A stretch of 64,000 nucleotides of DNA. It comes from Phaeobacter piscinae. GTDB lineage: Bacteria; Pseudomonadota; Alphaproteobacteria; Rhodobacterales; Rhodobacteraceae. The position numbers were made by a program, and so were the translations under genes. Below are positions 56,837-64,000 of the stretch, piece by piece; position 1 is the first letter of the stretch, and each line of letters begins with the position of its first letter. The notes below the pieces were generated by a model. That model was not told where the DNA came from and did not search any database. It saw nothing but the letters and a program-made list of their open reading frames with translations. The stretch covers positions 4,466-68,465 of the forward strand of contig NZ_CP010685.1 in the NCBI RefSeq assembly GCF_002407245.1. The letters are read 5' to 3'.

Positions 56837-57735
56837 ACAAGGTGACCCATGAGAGCCTCACCCAGGGGCCACCCGCACCGGTCGCGCCGACCTCCGCCTC
56901 GATCGGCGCCGCAGCCCTGGCCGCTCAGACCCGCCGCACGGCCCAGGCCAATGGCCATTCCGATGATCTCACAGAGGACGGCACCGCGATTTCAGAGGCG
57001 GGCACTTCAGAGACGGGTGGGGACAAGCCCCCCCAGACAGCAGAGGCCCCATCAGACAGACATTCAGACAGACATATGGAGAGCGCCACGGACAGCACAG
57101 ACAAAAACGGCCCAGATCAACACCCAGATCAAAACCCGGCAGATCCGGGCCAGACGGAAGCAGATCAGACGGATACCAGTCCGACAGATACGGGATCCGC
57201 CGGGTCGGCTCTGGCTCCGGACGATCTGGAGCAGCTGGCTGCGCATCTGCGCGGCGGTCCCCAGCCGCTGGGCACCCGTGGCGATCTCATCGAACTGCAC
57301 AAGCGGATCACCGGGATGTTTGCCACCCTCAATGAGGGGCTGGGTGAGATGTACACCCGGAAGGCGGACGCCGACCGCAAGGTTCTGAGCGCCCGCATGG
57401 ACACGCTGGAAGAGGCGGTGAACCGGATGGAAGGCGCGCTGCGCATCGAACTGGAGCCGGTGCTGCGCGACAGCTTTGCCAAAGTGCTGGCCAAGGATCG
57501 TGCCACCCGCCGCCGCAGCCTGGGGCAACGGCTGAAGCGCGGCATCACCACAGGCAGCGGTCTGGCCCTGATCCTGGCCCTCGGACTGGCCGCGGGCACG
57601 CTCTATCACAGCCGGATCGCCACCACCTCCGATACCGCCTGGAGCGCAGCCCAGATCCACTGGGCCAGCTTTGTCGACTTTGTTGAAACCACAACGGCTG
57701 ACCCAGGCCAGTTACTGAATAACACATCTGAATAG
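56833..57735 (+). CDS. Hypothetical single-span membrane protein with disordered N-terminus
   Basis: A 300-residue protein of unknown function. The first 130 residues are rich in Asp, Thr, Gln, Pro and Ser and look disordered. A helical, partly coiled-coil region (residues about 135-225, e.g. LIELHKRITGMFATLNEGLGEMY) follows. One membrane segment lies at residues 241-260 (GLALILALGLAAGTLYHS) with a short C-terminal extracytoplasmic tail. Translational overlap with the LuxR gene suggests that the two act together. No catalytic motif was seen. Confidence 0.7.
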   Translation: MNKVTHESLTQGPPAPVAPTSASIGAAALAAQTRRTAQANGHSDDLTEDGTAISEAGTSETGGDKPPQTAEAPSDRHSDRHMESATDSTDKNGPDQHPDQNPADPGQTEADQTDTSPTDTGSAGSALAPDDLEQLAAHLRGGPQPLGTRGDLIELHKRITGMFATLNEGLGEMYTRKADADRKVLSARMDTLEEAVNRMEGALRIELEPVLRDSFAKVLAKDRATRRRSLGQRLKRGITTGSGLALILALGLAAGTLYHSRIATTSDTAWSAAQIHWASFVDFVETTTADPGQLLNNTSE

Positions 57736-58115
57736 ACTCTAACAAAGGCAAAAGAGTCTCCCTTTTTCGGGGGCGCCATATCTCTTTCAGGCAGGATCGC
57801 TGTCCCAAACCCCTGCCTGGCACAGAGACACGTAGAGAGGCCCCGTCTGGCTGCCGGCCTGTCCCACAGATCTCGCAGCGGAGCCAGCCATGCCTCTGAC
57901 ACAGCGCCCCCGAAAACCGACAATTTGACGAAAATTTGTCCCCATTTGGGGGCATCCGCCCCGCCCGATTTGCGGTGCAATCACCATCAGAGACCCAAGC
58001 GGTCTTGTGTCACTGGCCAGGTCCCACACCCAATTTTCCCTGGTCAGATTTCTAGAGGGGGTCGCGTCGGGGGGCGCATCAGACTTCCGGTATATTAATT
58101 AGGAGGATGTTTAAG
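57736..58115. promoter_or_regulatory. Promoter region of the RTX gene at 58116
   Basis: About 380 bp with no gene. The stretch near 57920 reads AATTTGACGAAAATTTG, an AT-rich patch with a TTGACG -35-like hexamer, followed by CCCCATTTGGGG, a small palindrome. TATATTAATT and AGGAGG lie just before the ATG. Assignment of hexamers is tentative. Confidence 0.4.
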
Positions 58116-60431
58116 ATGGGTAGACCAGACGAAGGTTCCGACTGGGAAGTCTGTAATCCTGAATGCGAAATCGAATTCAGCGATGACAAGTTCAATCCCA
58201 ATTACAACGATGGCACCACGGAACGTGGCGGTCGCGATGGCAATGTCATCAATCTGAACGACCATGATGCCGGCGACAACGCTGCCGCTGGCGGCGGCAA
58301 TGATGCGGTCTATGGCAACGCGCGCAACAACCGGCTCGAGGGTCAGTCCGGGCAGGACTATATCGAAGGCCGCGGTGGCAATGACGCCATCAGCGGCGAT
58401 GGCGGCAATGACACCCTTTATGGTGGCAATGGCACCAATGCGACCCGCGACGGCAATGACTGGATCGATGGCGGCGATGGCTGCGATTACATTGACGGTG
58501 AAAACGGCAATGACTCGCTGCTCGGTGGCAAGGATCAGGACACGGTCTTTGGCGGCAATGGCGACGACCAGATCTTTGGTGACGATGCTGACGGCGACGA
58601 GACCAACGGCGACGCCGGCGATTACCTTTATGGCGATCTGGGCGACGACTGCATGGACGGCGAAGGTGGCGATGACTGGATGTGGGGTGACCGCGGACAG
58701 TCCGGCGAGACCCGCTTTGACGGCGACGACACCATGTATGGCCGTGGCGGCAATGACCGGATGAACGGTCAGGGCGGTGATGACCGTATGGCCGGTGGTC
58801 TTGGTGACGACCTGGTGATTGGTGGCTCCGGCGATGACGAGATGTTCGGTGACGAACGTCAGGCGCAGGGCGACGATCTCGACTTTGGTGCTGACAGCGG
58901 TCCGGTTGGCAAAGGCCCCAATGAAGATGGCCATGACTGCATGCTGGGTGGCTCTGGCCATGACACCATGGATGGTCAGGGTGGCCGTGACACCATGTTC
59001 GGCGAGACCGGCGACGATCTGATGCAGGGCGGCCGTGGCCGTGACCTGATGGATGGTGGCGAAGGCCGTGACGACGTCAACGGGGATGCTGGCAAGGACA
59101 CGATCCGCGGCGGCAGCAACAATGATGTGCTCGAAGGCGGGGCCCAGGGGGACCTGATCTTTGGTGACCATGCCCGGGTCGACGGCTATGACATTGACTG
59201 GAGTTGCTGCGACGACGACGACGACCAAACAGCCGTTGAAGCCCTCCACACCAGCAATGAAAACGATCTGCGCGGCGTTGATTGCCCGGACTGCTACACG
59301 CCTTACGACTATGGCGAATCCGGCAATGACCGCATTCGCGGTGGCTCTGGCCATGACACCATGTACGGCGAAGCCGGCAATGATGTCATCATCGGTGGCC
59401 GTGGCTTCGACCTCGGCTTTGGCGGCACCGGTCGGGACCGTCTTTATGGCAACCAGGGCAATGACACGCTCTATGGCAACGAAGGCGATGACTGCGTCCA
59501 CGGCAATGTTGGCGACGATGTGCTGTTCGGCAACTCAGGCAACGACACCGTCAATGGCGGCGATGGCGATGACCTGATCTACGGCAACAACCAGGCCGAT
59601 ACACTGAACGGCGACGCCGGCAATGACACCATGTATGGCGGTCATGGCAATGACCTGATGAATGGTGGCACCGGCAATGACGTCATGAGCGGCGGCGACG
59701 GTGAAGACACTGTCAACGGCGATGATGGCGACGACCTGCTGATGGGGGATAAGCGCGCCGATGAGCTGAACGGCGGCAATGGCGATGACGTCCTTCTGGG
59801 CGGCAACGGCAAAGACGACCTGAACGGCGACGCCGGCAACGACTGCCTCTATGGCGAAGTTGGCGATGACAATCTGGATGGTGGCCGTGGCCATGACTTC
59901 CTGGACGGCGGTGAAGGCAATGACACGCTGCATGGCGGGGCCGGCAACTTCAACGACTACCTGAAAGGTGGCGCGGGAGATGACGATCTGACCGGTGGCA
60001 ACGGCAAGGATGTCTTCATCATCGATCTGGACTGGGATGGTGCAAGCTTCAGCTCCGGCGATGGCACCGACTGCATCAATGACTTTGACATTGATGAAGA
60101 CCACGATGTGCTGGCCTTCCGCGTCACCAATACCGGCGGTGGCACCGGCACCTCAGACGGGGCTGCGTTTACGGCTCTCGATGGCGCGGCCAGCGTGATG
60201 GATAATGGCACCGACACCACCATTTCCATTGGTGGCGCCACTGTGGTCATCAAAGGTCTGACCAATGTCAACGGCTTCACCTCCCTGGGACAGGACGCCC
60301 TGCCCTCCGGCGGTGTTGGCATCAATGCGATCACCACAGGTGATGCCGGCAGCTACGAAGCCATCCGCGTTGTCGCCAGCGATGACGGCTTTGATGACAG
60401 CTATGACAACATCTGGGGTCACACCATCTGA
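58116..60431 (+). CDS. Cysteine-containing RTX calcium-binding protein
   Basis: A 771-residue acidic, Gly/Asp/Asn-rich protein made largely of RTX nonapeptides (GGNDTLYGGNG, GDDQIFGDD, GGNGDDVLLGGNG) from about residue 50 to 640, with a non-repeat C-terminal domain of about 130 residues. It has no Sec signal. ATG 58116 is placed nine bases after AGGAGG; ATG 58107 touches that site. It has about twelve cysteines, some paired (NPEC, SCC, CPDC), rare in proteins secreted by this route. The exporter pair 60594-63751 follows and is likely its transporter. The C-terminus (DSYDNIWGHTI) lacks the usual DFxF-type ending of the other RTX proteins here. Confidence 0.9.
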   Translation: MGRPDEGSDWEVCNPECEIEFSDDKFNPNYNDGTTERGGRDGNVINLNDHDAGDNAAAGGGNDAVYGNARNNRLEGQSGQDYIEGRGGNDAISGDGGNDTLYGGNGTNATRDGNDWIDGGDGCDYIDGENGNDSLLGGKDQDTVFGGNGDDQIFGDDADGDETNGDAGDYLYGDLGDDCMDGEGGDDWMWGDRGQSGETRFDGDDTMYGRGGNDRMNGQGGDDRMAGGLGDDLVIGGSGDDEMFGDERQAQGDDLDFGADSGPVGKGPNEDGHDCMLGGSGHDTMDGQGGRDTMFGETGDDLMQGGRGRDLMDGGEGRDDVNGDAGKDTIRGGSNNDVLEGGAQGDLIFGDHARVDGYDIDWSCCDDDDDQTAVEALHTSNENDLRGVDCPDCYTPYDYGESGNDRIRGGSGHDTMYGEAGNDVIIGGRGFDLGFGGTGRDRLYGNQGNDTLYGNEGDDCVHGNVGDDVLFGNSGNDTVNGGDGDDLIYGNNQADTLNGDAGNDTMYGGHGNDLMNGGTGNDVMSGGDGEDTVNGDDGDDLLMGDKRADELNGGNGDDVLLGGNGKDDLNGDAGNDCLYGEVGDDNLDGGRGHDFLDGGEGNDTLHGGAGNFNDYLKGGAGDDDLTGGNGKDVFIIDLDWDGASFSSGDGTDCINDFDIDEDHDVLAFRVTNTGGGTGTSDGAAFTALDGAASVMDNGTDTTISIGGATVVIKGLTNVNGFTSLGQDALPSGGVGINAITTGDAGSYEAIRVVASDDGFDDSYDNIWGHTI

Positions 60432-60446
60432 GCCATAAGGAATGAT

Positions 60447-60478
60447 CCTCCCGGGTGGCGGCCGCCATCCGGGGGGGT
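60447..60478 (+). terminator. Hairpin between RTX gene and exporter genes
   Basis: CCCGGGTGGC and GCCATCCGGG pair around GGCC with one G-T pair. No T run follows, so it may attenuate rather than end transcription. Such a hairpin would allow more RTX protein than exporter from one transcript. Confidence 0.55.
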
Positions 60479-60593
60479 CTAGCCCTGGTTCAGGACAGCG
60501 ATTTGGTCCCCGGCCAAGGATTGCCACCTTGGACCAGGGCGCTGATCTGCCAGCTTCAGTAACTTCACATCGTGCAACCGGGGGGTCACGGGT

Positions 60594-62351
60594 ATGAAGA
60601 CGAAACGGGTCTTTGACGGACAACGGGGTGTCATCACCTCAATTTTTGTAGCGAGTATCTTTGTTAACCTGCTTGTCCTGACAGCGCCGCTGTACATGTT
60701 GCAATTGTTTGCCCGGGTCATGGCTTCGGGCAGCATGCCAACCTTGATTGCTTTGACCACCGGCGCGGCGATCGCGCTGGTGTTCTTTTTTCTCTTTGAT
60801 GTCATTCGCCAACGCCTCGTCGCCCGCCTCGGCTCGCGGCTGGAGGCGCGGCTGAGCCCGGCGGTGCTGCAGGGCATGATCAGCGGCAACCTGCCTGCAA
60901 AGCTGCGCACGGCGGAACCGATCCGCGACATTCAGGATCTGCGCGGCTTTGTCACCAGCCCGGTGTTCATCGCGCTTCTGGATGCGCCCTGGTCGCTGCT
61001 GTTCATCGCGCTGATCTTTGTGTTCAGCCCGGTTCTGGGGCTGGTCTCGGTGGCGGGGCTGCTGGTCCTGCTGGGGCTGGGGGTGATGAGTGAGCTGATG
61101 GGGCGGGCCCCGGGCAAGACCTCTGAGGAGGCCGCTCGCGAAACCAATGCCGCGGTTGAGGAAATGATGGTCAATGCCGAGATCATCCACGCCATGGGCA
61201 AGACCTCTGCCCAGATCGGCCGCTGGCGCGGACGCGCCTTTACCGCGATCCTCTTTGGCACCTTGGTCACCGACCGGGTTGCGCTGATGACCTCGCTGGC
61301 CAAGACCGTGCGCATGGGGCTGCAGATCGCGGTGCTGGGCGTGGGCGTGGTCCTGGTGATCAACAACCAGCTGACACCAGGTCTGATGATTGCCTCCTCG
61401 ATCCTTCTGGGCCGGGCGGCAGCGCCGGTGGAGCAATCCATCGCCGGCTGGCGCGCCCTGCTGAAGGCGCGCAGCGCCATGGAGCGGCTGAACCTGCTGC
61501 TGGCCCATGCCGAGGACACCAGCGACCGGATGGAACTGCCCGAACCCAGCGGGCGGCTGTCGGTGGAAAATGCCACCGTGGTGCTGCCGGGGCGGCAGGA
61601 TCCGCTGCTGCTGGATGTTACCCTGTCGCTGCAACCGGGTCATGCGCTGGGGCTGATCGGCCCGTCGGGGGCTGGCAAGACCACGCTGGCCCGCGCGCTG
61701 GTAGGGCTGCAACCGCTGGTGCGGGGCCATGTGCGCATTGATGATGCCGCCCTCACCGATTGGGACCCTGAACAGATCGGGCGCCACATCGGCTTTCTGC
61801 CGCAGCAGGTGGAGCTGTTCCGCGGCACCATTGCCGAAAACATCGCCATGATGGATCCGAGCGCCAAACCCTCGGATGTGGTGGCCGCTGCCAAACTGGC
61901 GCGGGTGCATGAGCTGATCCTGGCCCTGCCCGGTGGCTATAACGCCGAGGTCGGCCCGCGCGGCAGCTTCCTCTCCGCAGGCCAGCGCCAGCGGATCGGT
62001 CTGGCACGCGCCTTCTTTGGGGAGCGCAAGCTGATCGTGCTGGATGAACCCAATGCCAACCTCGATCCTGAAGGCGAAGAGGCGCTGGCCGCCGCCATTG
62101 AGGAGGCCTGCGCCCGTGGCGCCATCGTGGTGGTGGTGACCCATCGGCTCAACCTGTTGCGCCGGGTCAGCCATGCCGCGCTGGTGCAGGAGGGGCGCAT
62201 CGCCCGCTTTGGCGAGGCCCGCCAGATCATCGAGGCCGCCGCCCAGCCGATGAGCCGGACACAGAGCGATCCCAAAGTGACCAATTTGACGCCGCACCGT
62301 GAGGCCCGGACCGGGGCTGACGCCAGTGTCGCAGAAGGAGCCCAGTCATGA
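60594..62351 (+). CDS. Type I secretion ABC transporter permease/ATPase 2 (PrtD-like)
   Basis: A 585-residue exporter for the RTX protein encoded immediately upstream. The membrane domain starts IFVASIFVNLLVLTAPLYML, and the ATPase has Walker A GPSGAGKTT (residues 356-364), signature SAGQRQRIGLARAFF and Walker B LIVLDEPNANLD. No peptidase-like N-terminal domain. It lacks the Gln/Pro-rich tail of the first exporter. The signature has Ala for the first Gly of LSGGQ, seen in some family members. The adaptor gene overlaps by four bases. Confidence 0.93.
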   Translation: MKTKRVFDGQRGVITSIFVASIFVNLLVLTAPLYMLQLFARVMASGSMPTLIALTTGAAIALVFFFLFDVIRQRLVARLGSRLEARLSPAVLQGMISGNLPAKLRTAEPIRDIQDLRGFVTSPVFIALLDAPWSLLFIALIFVFSPVLGLVSVAGLLVLLGLGVMSELMGRAPGKTSEEAARETNAAVEEMMVNAEIIHAMGKTSAQIGRWRGRAFTAILFGTLVTDRVALMTSLAKTVRMGLQIAVLGVGVVLVINNQLTPGLMIASSILLGRAAAPVEQSIAGWRALLKARSAMERLNLLLAHAEDTSDRMELPEPSGRLSVENATVVLPGRQDPLLLDVTLSLQPGHALGLIGPSGAGKTTLARALVGLQPLVRGHVRIDDAALTDWDPEQIGRHIGFLPQQVELFRGTIAENIAMMDPSAKPSDVVAAAKLARVHELILALPGGYNAEVGPRGSFLSAGQRQRIGLARAFFGERKLIVLDEPNANLDPEGEEALAAAIEEACARGAIVVVVTHRLNLLRRVSHAALVQEGRIARFGEARQIIEAAAQPMSRTQSDPKVTNLTPHREARTGADASVAEGAQS

Positions 62352-63751
62352 GCCGCAGCGACAGCAGAGACCTGGTGCCCCGCAGGGGCAGCGAGATTGA
62401 CATGAGCCGGGGTTTTCAGGACCTGATGCCCGATGGCTTCACCCTGCCCCGCACCCCGCCCACCCGCGTGCGCCAGTTGGTGCTGTGGATGCTGGTCTGC
62501 GGCTTTGGCCTGTTTGGCGGTCTGGTGTTCTGGGCCACCAAAGCCGAGCTGACCAGCGCCGTGGTGGCTGCGGGGGAATTTACCGTGGCGGGCGACCGGC
62601 TCAGCGTGCAGCATCTGGAGGGCGGCATCGTCCGCGAGATCAATGTGGCCGAGGGCGACATGGTGGCCGAGGGTGAGGTGATCGCGGTGCTGGACGGGCG
62701 CCGGATGCGCGCCAGCCACGCCATTCTGACCAGCCAGATGGCCAGCCTTCTGGCCCAGCAGGCGCGGCTGCAGGCCGAACTGGCCGAGACCGATCAGATC
62801 GAGATCCCGGCAGAGCTGGACCAGCTGATGGCCGCAGATCCGCAGCTGATCTCCCTGTTTGAGGTGCAGCGCGATGTCTTTGCCAGCAACCGCGCGCTGT
62901 ATGAGGGGCAGGTGCAGATCCTGCGCGACCGGATTTCTCAGCTGGGCAAGCAGCTCGACGGGCGGCGGGCGCGGATCACCGCTATCGAGGATCAGCTGAC
63001 CCTGATCAAAGGCGAGGTCGCCGATCTGCACAAGCTCTATGAAAAAGGGCTGGTGCCCAAAACCCGGCTCAGCGACCGGCAGCTGCAGGAAACCGGGCTG
63101 ATGGGCACCTTTGGCGCGCTGGAAAGCGACAGCGAGAATATCCAGGTGCGCATCGCCGAGACCGAAGAACGCATCCTGCAGGTGCACCGCGATACGGTGA
63201 ACCGGATTTCCAGCGAAACCCAGCTGGTGCAGGAACGCATTCTGGATCTGCGCCAGCGGCTGGATGCGGCGGAGGATGTGCTGGAGCGCCAGACCATCCG
63301 CGCACCGCAGGCCGGCCGGGTGGTGGAACTCTCCATCAACACCCTGGGCCAGGTGCTGGACCCCGGCGAGAATGTGCTGGAGCTGGTGCCCTCGGGCAGC
63401 GATCTGATTGTCGAAACCCGCGTCTCGCCCACCGACATTGACGAGGTGGTGACCGGCGGGCAGGCCCGGGTGCAGCTCACCGCCTATAGTTTCCGCTCCA
63501 CCCCGCCGGTGAAAGGTGAGGTGGTGATGGTGGCCGCTGACAGTATCGCCGATCTCAACAGCGGCATTCCCTATTACCGCGTTCACATCCGCATTCCGCC
63601 CGAAGAGCTGGCGGCGCTGCCCAATGTCAAAACCCTGCCCGGCATGCCCGCGCAGGCGATGATCGAGACAGGCCGGCAGACATTGGCGGATTACCTGCTC
63701 AGCCCGGTGCTGCGCAGCATGTCGAACGCCTTGAGAGAGGGGAGTGGCTGA
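62348..63751 (+). CDS. Type I secretion periplasmic adaptor 2 (HlyD family)
   Basis: A 467-residue membrane fusion protein. One N-terminal membrane segment (about residues 39-57) is followed by the lipoyl half-motif LSVQHLEGGIVREINVAEGD, a long coiled coil, and RQTIRAPQAGRVVEL for the second half. It forms a secretion pair with the upstream ATPase. An outer-membrane TolC partner must come from elsewhere in the genome. A terminator follows at 63824-63853. Confidence 0.93.
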   Translation: MSRSDSRDLVPRRGSEIDMSRGFQDLMPDGFTLPRTPPTRVRQLVLWMLVCGFGLFGGLVFWATKAELTSAVVAAGEFTVAGDRLSVQHLEGGIVREINVAEGDMVAEGEVIAVLDGRRMRASHAILTSQMASLLAQQARLQAELAETDQIEIPAELDQLMAADPQLISLFEVQRDVFASNRALYEGQVQILRDRISQLGKQLDGRRARITAIEDQLTLIKGEVADLHKLYEKGLVPKTRLSDRQLQETGLMGTFGALESDSENIQVRIAETEERILQVHRDTVNRISSETQLVQERILDLRQRLDAAEDVLERQTIRAPQAGRVVELSINTLGQVLDPGENVLELVPSGSDLIVETRVSPTDIDEVVTGGQARVQLTAYSFRSTPPVKGEVVMVAADSIADLNSGIPYYRVHIRIPPEELAALPNVKTLPGMPAQAMIETGRQTLADYLLSPVLRSMSNALREGSG

Positions 63752-63823
63752 TCAGGGATGCGCGGCCGGTAAGACGTCTGGCGTTTCATACCTGGGGGGG
63801 GACCTGATCAGCCATCCTTTCGT

Positions 63824-63853
63824 CCCGCCTGGCCCCTGGCCGGGCGGGTCTTT
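63824..63853 (+). terminator. Terminator after the second secretion operon
   Basis: CCCGCC-T-GGCC pairs with GGCC-G-GGCGGG around CCT, with one T-G pair, and is followed by TCTTT. It lies 73 bp after the adaptor stop. Confidence 0.75.
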
Positions 63854-63889
63854 ATGTGGGCAAACACCCTCTGGCGGCGCGTTGAAAAT

Positions 63890-63949
63890 TAGGTCCGGTT
63901 CGGACCAAATGTTTCGCACGCGAAACATTTAGACAGGAATGCTGACCTA
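63890..63949. promoter_or_regulatory. 60-bp palindromic element, copy 2 (right end)
   Basis: It has the same architecture as 1207-1266: TAGGTC (63890-63895), the GGTCCG/CGGACC inverted repeat, the ATGTTTCG-CACG-CGAAACAT palindrome, and GACCTA (63944-63949). Bases 63891-63930 are identical to 1208-1247, while the 14 bases between the core and GACCTA differ at several places. The inner palindrome is shorter here, as AGAC replaces GGTC. Both copies read the same way on the plus strand. It follows a terminator, so it probably serves a gene or function beyond the right edge. Confidence 0.7.
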
Positions 63950-64000
63950 TATCTGAGGGCATATGTGGCTCTGACAAAGGAGGCAGCGGCCCGCCCTGCC

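Noticed and set aside
58095-59501. Minus-strand open frame opposite the cysteine-containing RTX gene
   Set aside because: Antisense shadow of the GGxGxD repeats; the composition is low complexity and there is no proper start signal.
58300-60000. Regular short repeats resembling a CRISPR array
   Set aside because: The periodicity is 27 bases and in frame, coding for RTX nonapeptides; no constant repeat with unique spacers and no cas genes.

Overview
The window is high-GC alphaproteobacterial DNA and looks like a marine Rhodobacteraceae (roseobacter) surface-polysaccharide and biofilm locus. It combines a complete dTDP-L-rhamnose operon (rfbCBDA), other nucleotide-sugar genes, Kps-like export parts, two type I secretion exporters and several RTX proteins. 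Published roseobacter 'biofilm plasmids' (about 65 kb, RepA-I type) carry a rhamnose operon, so this could be most of such a replicon. That is inference: no repA, parAB, oriT, transposase, tRNA, rRNA or CRISPR was found in the window.

Layout. 1-2395 (minus): UDP-glucose dehydrogenase (cut by the left edge) and UDP-glucuronate 4-epimerase. 2548-6719: a GT2 galactofuranosyltransferase-like enzyme and a Kps-like exporter (permease, chain-length/co-polymerase protein, ATPase). 6868-13165: a run of five genes with UDP-galactopyranose mutase, two sulfotransferases, a second Galf-transferase-like GT2 and a GT4. 13311-20219: an RTX protein gene with an in-frame UGA, a third sulfotransferase, and the first type I secretion pair. 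20391-24051: GDP-fucose synthesis (gmd, fcl, manC). 24083-29352: a DUF2793/peptidase-G2-like protein, a large beta-propeller-like RTX protein and a serralysin-type metalloprotease. 29563-33060: rfbC-rfbB-rfbD-rfbA. 33061-39444: a hexapeptide acyltransferase, the outer-membrane export lipoprotein, and a reductase / phosphoglycosyltransferase / membrane dehydratase set that could start the repeat unit. 39704-43073: yjbH-yjbF and a yjbE-like small gene. 43213-50061 (minus): a polar amino-acid ABC importer and a one-module NRPS (C-A-T-TE). 50464-54029: a pyruvyltransferase-family protein and a GT4, divergent. 54053-57735: two LuxR-type regulators, the first frameshifted, plus a membrane protein. 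58116-63751: a cysteine-containing RTX protein followed by the second type I secretion pair.

How it fits together. The enzymes would supply UDP-GlcA, UDP-GalA, UDP-Galf, GDP-fucose, dTDP-rhamnose and probably an N-acetylated 6-deoxyhexose. Three sulfotransferases, an acyltransferase and a pyruvyltransferase point to an acidic, decorated heteropolysaccharide. The Kps-like ABC exporter and Wza/KpsD-like lipoprotein would carry it out. The type I systems would deliver calcium-binding RTX proteins and a protease to the same extracellular matrix. LuxR-type regulators near the end are the best candidates for local control.

Most unexpected signals: (1) a 60-bp palindromic element present once near each end of the window (1207-1266 and 63890-63949) with identical length and a 40-base identical core; (2) an in-frame UGA in an otherwise intact RTX gene; (3) a one-base frameshift at a G-run in a LuxR-type regulator; (4) twelve cysteines in an RTX protein beside its own exporter; (5) a phage-tail-type DUF2793/peptidase-G2-like protein and a lone NRPS module inside a polysaccharide locus.
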